DNA of 64,000 nucleotides from Cymbidium sinense (taxonomy: Eukaryota > Streptophyta > Magnoliopsida > Asparagales > Orchidaceae), in contig CM038229.1 in the NCBI GenBank assembly GCA_021442155.1, forward strand, positions 97,751,271-97,815,270, read 5' to 3'. The translations under genes and the position numbers were made by a program. The notes under the pieces were generated by a model. That model saw only the letters and a list, made by a program, of their open reading frames with translations, searched no databases and was not told the origin of the DNA. Shown here piece by piece: positions 1-11,423 of this stretch (position 1 is the first letter of the stretch; the number at the start of each line of letters is the position of its first letter).

Positions 1-660
1 GTGGAGACTGATTTCAGAAGTTATTTGACTGCGAATAGAAGCTACAATCCCCATCAACCACATCACTCTTACTGAACTGTACGCTTTGATTTTACTTGTT
101 AGAAACCAGATTCTAAGACTCTAGCTTTGGTAATCTTATTCAAAATGTAGTTTTCTCTATTTCGAGTGTGATTTTGAGTAATAAAGTAGATTTACACTAT
201 CAAATAAAAGTAAAATTATTTAACTTGGGCTCAAACTATATATAGAATGACTCCTTACTTATAAATGTAATGTATAATTTTCTCAACAATTTAAAAATTA
301 TTATAAATTTTAGAAGCATTTAAGTCTTGTCTGAAACTCCGCCAAACTTAACTTGGTAATATTATTGAGCTATTAATTGATTAAAGTACCTTTTAGGTGT
401 TATTTTTATGCAGTTTAAGTCTTGTGAAATATATTTTGAGGTTTTAAAATTTAACTTTTATGTAAATCTTATTTCGGCTAGTTATTGCTGAAATTCAAGG
501 TAAAACATACTTTTGAATTTTTTTCCTCTTGTTATTAGACTTTGAATCTGATAGCCAAACAATGTCATTAATTGGCAGTCTAAAAGAGATTAATCCTCAA
601 ATCTATTTGATCTATACATATGTTTTCCACTTTTAACACACTTAACTCTGTTTTGTACAG
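1..660 (+). other. Expansin intron (partial)
   Basis: AT-rich non-coding sequence ending in a clear 3' splice acceptor at 659-660. I see no expansin exon homology in it, so the intron is at least 660 bases and the signal peptide and first catalytic-fold exons are outside the window. Confidence 0.7.
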
Positions 661-963
661 AGTTCCATGTAGGCGAAGAGGGGTATTAGATTCACCATTA
701 ACGGCCACTCCTACTTCAACCTGGTTCTAATCACCAACGTCGGCGGCGCGGGAGATGTTCACGCCGTCTCTGTCAAAGGATCAAGAACTGGATGGCAGCC
801 CATGTCGAGAAACTGGGGACAAAACTGGCAGAGCAACTCCTACCTCAATGGCCAATCGCTCTCCTTCAAGGTCACAACCAGCGATGGCCGCACTGTTGTC
901 TCCTACAACTGCGCCACCAAACTGGTCCTTTGGCCAGACCTTCGCCGAGCTCAGTTCCATTGA
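661..963 (+). CDS. Alpha-expansin, last exon (partial gene, frame broken)
   Basis: Expansins loosen plant cell walls non-enzymatically at acid pH; they are secreted. This is the last exon of an alpha-expansin, after a pyrimidine-rich acceptor ending TTTTGTACAG at 660. Read across three small breaks it gives, in order, [69 protein letters not shown] and [14 protein letters not shown] before TGA at 961-963. That covers the end of the six-stranded double-psi barrel and the whole C-terminal CBM63-like domain. Earlier exons lie left of the window, so 1-660 is intron. The frame is lost at the G-run 680-683 (one base short), near 913-916 (two short) and near 944-947 (one short). With those four bases the exon is exactly 102 codons after a one-base phase. 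There are no substitution stops. Family identity is near certain; a real pseudogene is less likely than consensus error. Confidence 0.93.
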
Positions 964-1354
964 AGGACCATTTCTCTTATCAGCTTTGCCGAATAGTGTA
1001 GTTTAAGAAAGTGTGACGTTATTGTGTGAGGGGCTTGTTTTAAGATTGCTCTTTCCACTGTTGTTGGGAATTAATTATGTGTGGGAGGAGAAGGAGAGGG
1101 AGCAGAGGTGAACTGATCTTCACCCGCTAGTCTCTCCTTACCGTTTTATGTTGTTGTCGTTTCTTCAATGTGGATTCGTGTAGGCTTTGGGGAGTTTTTG
1201 AAGTGTCGTTATTGTTCTCACTCTCAGCAACTTGCTGAGTATTATTAAGTTTGTAATTGAATTTTAGTTTTAGTGATGGAATTTGAATTCTGCTGGTTGA
1301 TGCTTAGTGGCTCTTCCTTTTCCAATTTTTGTTTATTAAACATCATTTTTCTTG

Positions 1355-1406
<52 letters not shown>

Positions 1407-2039
1407 AGTTAAATATTAGAAATTGAGTTGATCTGATTAGTTTTGTCTTAGGTTTAATAGTTTGGCGTTTTATTTATTTATTTATTTATTTTAAAAAAAA
1501 CTAGACTGCCTTTTGAAAATTTTGTATGAGGAAAGTTGTGTTTTTTATCTTAATTTTTTTAAAAAATAAAAATATATAATATTTATTACTTCGTTGAAGG
1601 AGATTTTAAGCTTGAGCGTTGTTTGTTTGTGATTATTTTTTAGAAAGATAAATTATAGAATATATTGCATCAAAATTGTTGCATTATAAACATAACCATT
1701 TTCTAAATTCTGGGAATAGAAAGGAAATTTTTTTCAGAGTTACACGAAGATCTCTGAAGATATTTTATTTGAAGGAAAGTTTGCGATAAATTGTTTAAAG
1801 TTGCACAGCAACGTTCTTAAGCCGATTGTGGCCGGTAGTCGACATTGTCAGGCAGTCGGCAGCACTGACGGTGGCGGATCGATGTATTTAAAATTTGTTT
1901 AAATCAGATTAATTTTAAATATATTTAAAATGATCATTTTAATATATTTTTAATATATTATAAATATATTAAAATTTTACTTTACATTTTATTAAATATT
2001 TTAAAATTAAATTTTTTATATTTAATTTATTTTATAGTC
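964..2039. other. Expansin 3' flank, AT-rich, with (TA)n
   Basis: Likely 3' UTR and intergenic DNA downstream of the expansin stop. It contains a pure (TA)n microsatellite at 1356-1402 and no coding signal that I can recognise. Confidence 0.5.
1356..1402. repeat. (TA)n microsatellite
   Basis: Forty-seven bases of TA in the 3' flank of the expansin gene. Confidence 0.95.
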
Positions 2040-2077
2040 TAAATACAGACAATCAAACAATCAGCAGTTGGATAATT

Positions 2078-2460
2078 TTGAGGCTAGGATTTGGGTTTAA
2101 AGTAGGCGAAGGGAAGCCACGCTCTTGCTTTATTGCGCGTAGGGTTCACGGGCGCAGCACAGTGATGTGGGTTGTGGAAACTGTTCCTGACGAACAGAAA
2201 GAGAGTTATGAGTGCAGAAATCCCGAGGTAGGATGGGATTCCTTGACCATGGCTATGGCCGATTTCGCAGCTTTGACCGACATTACTGAAAGCTTTTAAT
2301 GAGATGAAGCTGGCGCTCAGGTAAATGATTTTCCAGTTTGGCCGGCATTGTTGAACTTAAATACTTGATAGAATGAAGCTGGCGCTTTAAGTAAATAACT
2401 TTATGGTTTGGCCGACATTGCTGAAAGCTTTTAATGGAATGAAGCTGAGCTGCTCAAGCA
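2078..2460 (+). repeat. Degenerate ~67-bp tandem repeat overlapping a 73-codon ORF
   Basis: Three imperfect units share a TTTGGCCGRCATTG core (near 2272, 2337 and 2406), followed by GAATGAAGCTGGCGCT-like text; spacing is about 65-70 bases. An ATG ORF at 2078-2299 ends in the first unit. Its product matches no family I know. The segment has higher GC than its surroundings, so it may be a transcribed fragment or an old element; I do not assign a function. Confidence 0.4.
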
Positions 2461-2938
2461 ATGGCTTGCTTTCTAGTCGGTGATGCTCTTTGTTTATTCT
2501 GATCTTTCTCAGTTTTCCCCATTTTGACTGCAGATAATATATTCATTGGAGAGATTGGCGGTGAGCTGCAGTGATCGTAAAATTAATTGTGAAAATGGTA
2601 CGAAGTGAGTAGCGTTTTAAAAAATTACTATAAGTATTGTAGCTTTTATCAAAAAAAAAAAGATTTTTTATGGCCATTAGATTTATAGTGATTCGTTCAA
2701 GTCTCCTACATGCAATGAAACGTGAATAAAATAAAATAAAACAAAAAAAAACAACCATAACAAAAAACAGCAAATATAATGTACAAATGGCAATAATCAC
2801 ATAGGATTCTTTGAGAGATTACTGGAGACTTAATACAGAGAAAAGAAAGGATTCCTTTCGGCTAATGTGCACAATTGTACAGAACAATCCTTGCAAAGAT
2901 CAAATGATTGAATTCGTATCAATATTAGGAAGCTTCCC

Positions 2939-3136
2939 GTCTTAAAAAATAAAATAAAATGCTGCGCCATAAAGAAAGGTTAAAGACCAACGAGATACTA
3001 AAGCAGATTTGTAAAACTTGAATGAGAACCCACCCAATCCCAGAGTGGCATTGTTGTTGATGATAAAAAAAGCCTCATTAATCTTCAGGGTGGTGAATGG
3101 ATCAGTAAGACCCAACATTAGCTTTCCCTCGGGCAA
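2939..3136 (-). CDS. Possible terminal exon or small protein, unrecognised
   Basis: An uninterrupted 64-codon reading frame that looks protein-like: a polar start with GLTDPFTTLKINEAFF, a glycine/phenylalanine-rich middle (LGLGGFSFKFY) and a hydrophobic C-terminus (WSLTFLYGAAFYFIF), which could be one membrane segment. Codon use looks natural and no frame break is present. The minus-strand sequence just upstream is pyrimidine-rich before CCCGAG/GGAAAG, so this could be a last exon rather than a complete gene; the preceding exon could then lie beyond the retrotransposon block, past 36422. I do not recognise the family. Confidence 0.35.
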
Positions 3137-3399
3137 GTAGAGAGGTCAATAAGCTATTATAGCCTTCTGAGTGTTCCAGCAATATTCACAAGTGGAAACC
3201 TTGATGAGTTATCTTCAATAGTTTTGGTCTCAACAAGCAAAGACCGATAAAAAAGAAATGACTCCTTATTGGATTACTCCACTTAAATTTCTCTCTGATT
3301 TTTTATCCATTCTAAAAATATATTTTATAAAACTTGTGTGTATGTACAAACATACGTGCACACATGCATCTTTATACACTTATTATATGCTAGAAAATT

Positions 3400-4486
3400 A
3401 GTTGTAGTTGAATAAAGTTTTAGCTTTATTGTGGGATCTAACACATACATAGATGTTTGAAGAATGAATAAGAAAACTCTAAAATTTTAAAAAAACTCTT
3501 GAATATGAGAAAGCCACTGACCTAAAAAAAATCTTTCACTATGTATCCGTTTTGACTACAAAGTTTTCCCGATAATGGATTACAAAATTATATATATAAA
3601 TGGTTGACAATGAATCCCAAAATCAAGCAATATATAGGTTAGGTTATAATAATTGGTGGTTGATGATGTGAATGAGAGTCAACCTGACTGACGGCGAGTG
3701 ATGACCGTGAGATGGATCAGATGGCCGGCACGCGTGGTCGGCGATGGTGGTTGGTAGCGATGGCGATGATGATCTACGATGGTGGTTGATGACAATGATA
3801 AATGGTGGTAACCGCACGGGCGGTGGTCAATGACGACCGAGCACGGTGGCATCGTGAATCCAAGAGTGGGTGGGATGACCGGAGATGGTCGGCGGATGAT
3901 CTACGACGTCAGCGAGGACGGATAATGACGGCTACGCGGAGTCGTGGTGATGACCGATGACGGCAATGACCGGATCGCGGGTCGACGACGGTAGTCGGCG
4001 CAGTGATGACCGGCGATAATGGTGACACGAGGATTCGGTGGCGGCGGCCGCCAAGAGAGGTGGGCGTAACGATGAGCGGTCGAGGCACAATTATGAGGAT
4101 ATTCACGCTTTGAGCTCTCTTCTCTTTAGCTCTCCCTCATGTGAAGAATGAGAGGATATTTATAGATTAGAGAAGAAGTTTAGTAAATACATGCAAAATC
4201 CAAACCACTCCATCGGATGACTCAAAATGATTCCTTGATCATCGATATATTTTAAGTATTTGAATACTCAAATAAAGTCATAATCAAGAGATCTTGAGTT
4301 TGTTAGATCCGCTCCAAGACGACGATTTGATCATAAACACTCTATATTTAGAAACTATTTAGGGATTTAACGATATCCCAAAGTTTTCAATAATATTTTA
4401 AGTGCTTGATTTGGACTAGTTTAGATTAGATTACTTTTGACATCAAGATTCGGCTGATTAGTAGACTTTTAGTGTCATATTAGTTG
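3400..4486 (-). repeat. 3' LTR of the minus-strand Tat element
   Basis: Matches 34526-36416: both contain the AGATGTTTGAAGAATGAATA block, a GATGGT/GGCGATGG-rich centre, the CTCATGTGAAGAATGAG block and an end reading GTGTCATAT. The purine tract (CCCCTTATTTTTT on the plus strand) lies immediately outside its upper end, as expected for plus-strand priming. Its length is about 1.09 kb. Confidence 0.75.
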
Positions 4487-5021
4487 CCCCTTATTTTTTG
4501 GATGACATTATCTCTATCATCCAAAAATATACGCCAAATATTTGAAAATACAAATTTTTCAATAAAATTATGACGATTAACCATATAGTTTGAGAGAATA
4601 CATCTTCAGTGCACAAGATTATGATCACGTAGCGCAGGTCGCGGATGCGCCCAGTGCTCAGAAGCGTAAGGTTCAGGGGTTACAAGCCCGGATGCTTACT
4701 GGCTGCCCACGAGATCACTGTCATGGCGCCTGCAGATGTGCAAACGCGCATCAATGAGCATTTTTCTCCATTTTTTTCAATTTTTTCAATTTTTTTTATT
4801 TTTCCTTTTGTCCCTATAGTGGCCTTATAAAAACCCCTTAGGTCAAGTGAGAAGACATAACTTTCATATACTCTAGTGTTCCTCCAGCATTGGATAGAAA
4901 TCATCTAAAAAAGTTCAAGGGCTAGGATAAAAAAATTTATTTTCTTTTGTCGTTCTAACCTCCTTCTTATGAGAAGGTCATTCTTTTTTGATCAAGACCA
5001 GAACTTATACATACAATGCTC

Positions 5022-5508
5022 TAGTTTTCCTCAAAAGAAGCATCAATCGTCTCCTCGCCGACCGATCGGGTTTGAGGCATCAACTGTAGTTCATATGGCA
5101 GGCTATAGTTTTCTCTCAAGAAAGGCCAACCCTCGTTGGACCGACCAGGTTTGCGCCCGTAGTTCATACAGAGGTTCGATTTTCCCTCAAAGAGGCGCCA
5201 ACTATCCTCGCCAAACCGACTGGGTTTAAAGGCATCAAGGTTCGTAGTCATACAAAGAGGCTCGATTCTTCCTCAAAGAGGCGCCAACCTCCCTCCGGAC
5301 ACCGGGTTTGGAGGCGATCAAGGCCCGTAGTTCATATGGCTAGGCTCCAATTTTCCCTCGAGAGAGGCCAACTGCCCCTCACCGACTGGTGGGTTTAGAG
5401 GCAATCAATGCCCGTAGTTCATACTTGAAGCTCCATTTTCCCTCGAGAGGCATCAACTGCCCTCGCTTGACAAGGTTTGGAGATGATCAAGACCCGTATT
5501 TTCTACTT
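5022..5508. repeat. Tandem array, six units of about 72-85 bp
   Basis: Six imperfect head-to-tail units. Each carries TTTTCCCTC(A/G)A(A/G)AGAGGC, then CCAACT..CCTCGCC, GGGTTT.(G)AGGC and CCCGTAGTTCATA. Units begin near 5025, 5110, 5180, 5265, 5350 and 5433. The array lies in the 3' UTR of the minus-strand element. Confidence 0.85.
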
Positions 5509-7711
5509 CTTCTTATAGGAAATTGAATTTTTGAAACTCTAATGGATGGTTCAATTTGATAACACAAGATGACAAGAAAGAATCAATTAGGAACCATCCT
5601 CAAAAAACTCGAAAGTCCGCGTGTAATTTTAGTATCATTAGAGAGAAATAGCTTTTTTTTTTTTTTGATCTCATATGTATGCGATATTTTTCATCGATCA
5701 TAGGCAAAAAATTTATCCAAAGCTATCCATGAGCAACAAAGTTAAGAAAGGATATGCCCAAGCATTGAGGTGAGTGAGTTGCTTCCACAATTCTCGATTT
5801 TATCTTTTCTTTCTCTTTTTTTATTTATTATATATATTTGGATGATGACCGAATAAAACCAATAGTGTGTACATACGATATATCATCCACTCACAGCTTG
5901 ATAGTTTAATGGTGCTCCACAAGAAATTTCATTTCTCTAATGAGTTGGTGGCTATTGTTGCCAAAAAAGTCTAATCGAGCACATTCACCTCCCAGGATAC
6001 TTTATTATTTCGAGATGATTCTTCGTGGGATCGATTCCCTTCGAATTGATTGAGATCTTTAAAATATGCTAGCTTTGTCATTTTATTATTTGAGCTTTAG
6101 TGATCATCATTTGTTTGAATGTTTTCTTGAGAGCGTGGTGTTAATTTGAACATCAAATACTTGTGTCGAATGTGTAGATTCACATGTGATGCTCGTGGGC
6201 GTGTTTCTTATTAAACTATAAAGAATTTGATAGAATTTTTAGCGAGATCCATTTAGAAATTGGTCTAATGGATTCTTTTTGTAAAAAATGAGTGGGGCCT
6301 CCCTAAGAGATGGGGAAGATTGAATAACCTTTCATATCCATTCCTGATTGAAGAGAATGAAATCTTATCGACTCTTAATATTCGATGTGAAGCTTGCGCA
6401 TGAGTTACATCACATTGGTAAATATATAATTGAAGATAGAATGTTCAAGGTTGACCTTTCCATGCAAGAAAATCTCATGCTCTTCCACTAAAGAGATCAA
6501 GTAAAGATGATGAAAGGTCTCCTCATATTCAGATTCTTTCAAGAAGCCCTTATAAAATCACTGATAGTAATATTTCTTCTTTAAAGAAAAGAAGACATGC
6601 AAGTGACTACGCCAAATATTTACGGAGAAGATGTTCACTCTGGTCTCTAAGAGTTTAGCTATCTCAACTCATAATGGAGGGATTCATTTCTCAAAGCCGC
6701 ATATTCTCAAGAGGTGTTAAAACACGATGCACCGGACGCCAACGAGTAGACAAATTAGTACGTTATCTTCTCCTTCTCTTTCTTTTTTTATTTTCTTTTT
6801 CTTCGTGTAATATTTGTGATTTTTTTATTATAGGTAGCTCAAAAATTATGGATGATGGCTCATTTAGGTGTCTCTCTACGAGTGGAATACTAAATTTGTG
6901 AAGGTAAAATATCCGCAAGGCGAGTATGAGCAAAGATGAGTGATAAGGCCAATGAAGTGGCAACTCGGAGGATCACTAACCGGGGTGTAGAACTGAGCTA
7001 GCGAACATGTCAACTTCTCTTTCTCTAGTGTCGAGGTGGAGTGTACTGATGAGTGATTGAGGTAAGGGTAGACACTCACCGAAAAGAGAAAAGACTCAAA
7101 GCATTTAGAGAGAAGAAAGCTCTTAAACTAGAGAAGAAGAAAGTATGAAGATCGCCTTCTAAGAAGGAGCTTATAATGTCGAAAGGAAGCAAATGAAATC
7201 TCCTTGAAGACTTTAAGAACTCCCCTTATCGCATACTATCGAGGACCATGTCAAAGAAGCTCATAATCATATTCTTGATGTTGAAGTGAAGGACTTAGAG
7301 CCAACGTTTGGAGGAAGGCTTCATCCTAGGATTCCTAAAAGGAATATGCTTAGTACATAAAACCGCTAGTATTGAGAATACCCACCAAATATCAAGACCC
7401 TTTGCGTGATCGTGAGATGAAGTGGTTGAGAGTGAGTTTAAGGAGCATCTTCTAGTAGTGAGGAGGACGTTGATATCATGTAGCATCACTTGATGATTCA
7501 TTTATTTTCCTTTTATCTATGTATTGTTATTTATTATTATTATTATTATTTGTATCTAGAATTTTGATTCTTTCTTATATCATCATGTTAGTGTTGTCAA
7601 TAACATTAAAATTTTCTTGGGTGATTTTCTCTTATTTTATTTTGACCTATCCAAGGTGATTGGTTAGAATATTATTCGACGATGCTAACCTGCAGATGAG
7701 GTCGCGGAGAA

Positions 7712-7945
7712 GTCCACCAAGGACTTTGGCCATATTAGTCAAAATATTACCTTACCTATATGGAAGAGGCCATAGAATGTCCACCAAGGACCTTTTGACA
7801 TATCCTAGGTATTAGCCAAAGTGTTACTTGACTTCTCACCGTATGGAAGAGGCCGTGGAATGTCCACCAAGGACTTTTGACCATTCCTAGGCATTAGTCA
7901 AAGTATTACTTGACTTTTTACTTGTATGAAAGAGGTCCCATCAAG
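7712..7945. repeat. Tandem array, three units of about 67-83 bp
   Basis: Units begin at 7712, 7779 and 7862 with GTCCACCAAGGAC, then a (C)CTAGGYATTAG.CAAA.TATTAC part and a TATGGAAGAGGCC part. The first unit is shorter. It is a second array within the same 3' UTR, nearer integrase. Confidence 0.85.
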
Positions 7946-8092
7946 TCCCTTGGGATTGATCATGCCTTGATTGAGACACAATGTGAGTTGTGTATTTCTT
8001 AAGTGGGAGGATTAAATGAAGGAGATGGTTTATATGCAACAAGCTTGAAAGAAAAGGCCATAAACTCTTTACTGATAAGATCGGTGATATAA

Positions 8093-9200
8093 TCATAAGA
8101 TAATTTTAACAAAGATATGAGTTTGAAGAGGAAATGACAAACGAGATAAAATAAAAGTTGCAATAATTATGTAGTAGGAATTACCGATAATATTTTTGAA
8201 GATTCTCAATGTTAAGTTCGAGGTAAGGTTTTTTCTCTGATCCTTGAGCTTAAATGTTCCTATTGACCATATAACATTGAGGGCCTTTGCCCGCAAAGAC
8301 TTCAAGCAGACCAAGTCACCGATAGAGATGGGACGGGTTTCACTCTTATGTTGAAGTGATGAGCTACCCTTTGGTGGTAAGAAATAGTCCCAGGGCCATG
8401 TCATAAGTTTCGGGAGTAGGTCTAGTTATGTAGAGTTTTTCTTTCATTACTATCATGATCGAATGATTGAACTTTGGACTTGTAATTTGATATCTACTAA
8501 GTATAATAACTTATGTGTTAAAACACAAGTTTTATGGTGTCTCACCAATTAGAGTTCGGATGCGTGTGATAAGCCCAAAGAACATTAGAGAGGTCCTCAA
8601 CCCATTGCCAACCTTCTCAAGACTTTTTTTAACCCTTTGAGTATAGTCCGTTGGTAGTCACGTCATTAGTTTGAGGATGGCTACAGTATGCGAAATGAAT
8701 GTGAAGATCTTTACAAAAGGATGTAAAGACTTTTCCAGAAATTGGGTTTCATTGTTGGTGATGATCTTTGCAGGAAGACCAATCGACATACTATATTTTT
8801 CCAAATAAATTATTTAGTATTTGTCTCCATAATTTTAGTGAGTGGTTCACTTCCATTTAGTGAAATAGTCAGCCTAAAATGATAAACTTTCATTGTCCCG
8901 ATGCTACCTAAAAAAGTCCTATGATATCAATTCCCCATTGAAAAAAAGTCCATGGGCTTTGAAGGGATGAGATCTCAGATGTGCATGAGAGAGTTAGAGT
9001 GCAACCGACAACTCGCATTTTTTGTGAACTCCAAGGTGTCTTGCTTCATCGAGAGGCCAATAGAACCCTTGCCTTATAATTTTAAGGGCTAACGCCTTCC
9101 TCCTAGGTGTTCTCCACATATCCCTAAGTGAACCTCTCTTAATGCATAATCCCTCGATGTGAGAGGCATTTAAGGTATGACCTAAAAACTTGTTGTATGG
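8093..9200 (-). pseudogene. Integrase of the minus-strand Tat element
   Basis: On the minus strand the segment QWGIDIIGLF (near 8912-8942) matches the first aspartate of the integrase D,D-35-E core. Further downstream TRPISIGDLVCLKS (about 8310-8350) matches the C-terminal RP-x-x-F-x-V-G-D-L-V motif. The integrase would join element DNA to the chromosome. Frames are broken in many places, so this is a remnant or error-ridden copy. Confidence 0.7.
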
Positions 9201-9540
9201 TTCACTGATAATAATAAAGTTTGCGCTTTATCTTGAGATGAGTTGTAGCTTGGGTCTTTGAAGGGTCCCTTCTTGTAGATAAGACAAGATGGGGTCCATC
9301 CATGAAGGTTCCTTTGTCTCATTAATTGCTTGTATTACCCAAGATCCTTGGATACTAAGAAAATATATTTTCTCAACATGCCTTCTCTTAAATAGATCTC
9401 CAATAGCAAAGGTAGCTTAGCGAGAGCATTACCGAGTGTTCTTCTCTCTCAGATGTGAATGATTTGATGTGTCTTGAAATGGGCAAGAAGTGACTTCACC
9501 AAGTCGAGGTATTGCTAGAGATTATGAGTATTAAAGTCCC

Positions 9541-9760
9541 TCAACCTGATGAGATAAGCGAAAGTCGGTGGATCATTAAGTTTTGAGCTTCACAATCGAT
9601 GACAAGTCTTAACCCTACGATGAGAGCCTCATATTCACCATAATATTGGTTGTAGGGAATTTTAGGAAGTCCATACTCTAAGGTATGAGGGGAAGTAAGA
9701 TTCCTACTCGCACCATTTCTAAGCTCCATCAACATAGGGTCCATTGAGGAGATAAAAGGG
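9541..9760 (-). pseudogene. Second (archaeal-type) RNase H of the minus-strand element
   Basis: The minus strand reads YGEYEALIVGLRLVIDCEAQNL, corresponding to the NNEAEYEALI-x-GL helix of the extra RNase H found in Tat/Ogre gypsy elements. This is the best lineage marker in this copy. Only about 67 codons are open. Confidence 0.72.
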
Positions 9761-10179
9761 GTGTAGTATATAGCTCATTTGAAGTAGGGGTGCATTCCAC
9801 TATAAGTCTACAGTACTGACTTTATATCTAACCGGTAGAAAATGAATATCAAACTCTCTCAATTCTACAAATCATTTTATTAACCTCCTAGATGCTTCGG
9901 TTTTCGTAGAATGGCCCTCCATGGTAAATGAGTGTAAACACCGATGGTGTGAGCTTGGAAGTATGATCACATTTTATACCGAGAAAACTAAAGCCAAAGT
10001 TATCTTATATACTGGATAATGACTATATCGAGAGAGAATTTTGACATAGTAAATTGGTCATTGTATCACATTTTTTCTCACACTAAACCGAGCTTATCGA
10101 GGAAGAGACTGAGATATAAGTATAACATCTCTCATTGAATAGGCTTGGATAGTAAGGGTGAGATGCTAAATATTCCCTT

Positions 10180-10480
10180 AGTTTAAAAGCAACCGACATT
10201 CATCACCCTAAAATTATTATTTTAGCCTTTAATATTTTAAAGAATGACAAGTATTTATCCAGAATGGGCTAGAGATAAGGAAAGCAATTCAATTCAAATG
10301 TTGAACTTCTTTGATATTCTTCGAGGAGCATATCTCGAGACTTGATTTTCTGATTAACTTCAATCCGCGTGACCATAAACCCAAGAAATTTTCCGGACGT
10401 TATCCCAAAGCACACTTGGTTAAGTCGCATGGTATAATGTTGAAGAAGGTACTTCTTCATCTTGAAAATTAAAATTTTTG
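10180..10480 (-). pseudogene. Reverse transcriptase remnant (thumb side)
   Basis: The minus strand has MRLNQ..CFGITSGKFLGFMVT followed by EVNQKIKS, matching the gypsy KMRLNPxKCxFGVxSGKFLGFxV and IEANPEKI motifs. The palm with the catalytic YxDD box is absent, because protease sequence begins only about 30 bases upstream. That points to an internal deletion of roughly 1 kb relative to normal spacing. Confidence 0.72.
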
Positions 10481-10509
10481 ATGTTGAAGATCACCAAAGG
10501 CGTGAGCAG

Positions 10510-10930
10510 GTAATAACATGATGTATTATTTGTCATTCTACACCACTCCAACCCCAATAGGGGTTGGAAATTTCATCTTAAGATGAGATAGTAATGACAC
10601 CAAAAAATTGATTGGAGGGTCAAGATAGTGTTATACGATGAATCTAACTTGACCACCATGAATTGAATTGAGTCACTTGTGGAAATTCTAGACAATAATA
10701 GAAGGGTGATTGTCCTCTACTGCAGGCGATTATCAAACCCATATAATGGTCCTAGGGTTGGAGCTTTTCAACCAAGCCCATGCTAAGGAATGTGGAGAAA
10801 AATAAGACATCAACAGAACTCCCGTTATCAATCACAATTCTCTTAACATTATAGCATGGGTCAGATCCCTACCGATGACAAGTGGATCTTGATGGGAAAC
10901 TTGAACTCCTTCCAAGTCCGAGTCATTAAG
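10510..10930 (-). pseudogene. Retroviral-type aspartic protease of the minus-strand element
   Basis: The minus strand reads IVIDNGSSVDVLFFSTF (about 10780-10840), the D-N-G-S-S active-site form typical of plant Tat/Athila proteases, then PLYGFDN and a FxVVKLDSxYNTIL-like strand, with KMKFPTP(N)GVG near 10550-10580. It would process the gag-pol polyprotein. Several frame breaks are present. Confidence 0.72.
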
Positions 10931-11094
10931 TGATAGAATGATCACAGAGATTTCTTTAACTCTAGTTCTTCGAGGTGAATGAAGACTTGATTAGATAGGG
11001 TCCTCCTACGATTCAATTTCTCTAACTATCTTAATTATTTTATTGTTTATGTGATGATTGTCCTAGTTCCTCCTTGGAGTTATGTTTGCTTGAG

Positions 11095-11235
11095 TCAATT
11101 CATTCTTCACAAATCAACATAAAAATCCTTGTTGAATGAGCCTCCGATTTCTTCTTTGAGTTATTTACACTCCTCAAGAAGTATGTCCACCACTTGATGG
11201 AAGTGACAATATTGTCGATTTCTTGAATTTGGTTT
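11095..11235 (-). pseudogene. Gag C-terminal histidine/cysteine motif, minus-strand element
   Basis: The minus strand has YCHFHQ..D...EECK.LKEEI, the counterpart of the Y-C-x-F-H-x-D-x-G-H-x-T-E-E-C motif at the end of plant Tat gag. It lies just inside the insertion point of the plus-strand element. Confidence 0.65.
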
Positions 11236-11423
11236 TTGATGTGACCACATGATGGCCTCTTCATCTCGAATGGCCATTGGAATGAGATATGTTAGTGGTG
11301 TGTATTCCTTTCTACCGTCACGTTGATGTGACGTGGAGAGAGATCACCACTTGTTTCTTTTGATGGGATTATCACCGCTTTCCGGGCACTCTTACACTTT
11401 CCGTGGATTATTCAAATTATTTA

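Larger units (their letters stand above)
4487..8090 (-). other. Long 3' UTR of the minus-strand Tat element
   Basis: About 3.6 kb between the end of integrase and the 3' LTR, without recognisable domains. It holds two separate tandem arrays, listed on their own. Variable 3' UTRs with tandem arrays are a known trait of Tat/Ogre elements. Confidence 0.6.

Noticed and set aside
5022..5508. Possible CRISPR-like array
   Set aside because: The units are imperfect, directly adjacent, without unique spacers, and sit in a plant retrotransposon.
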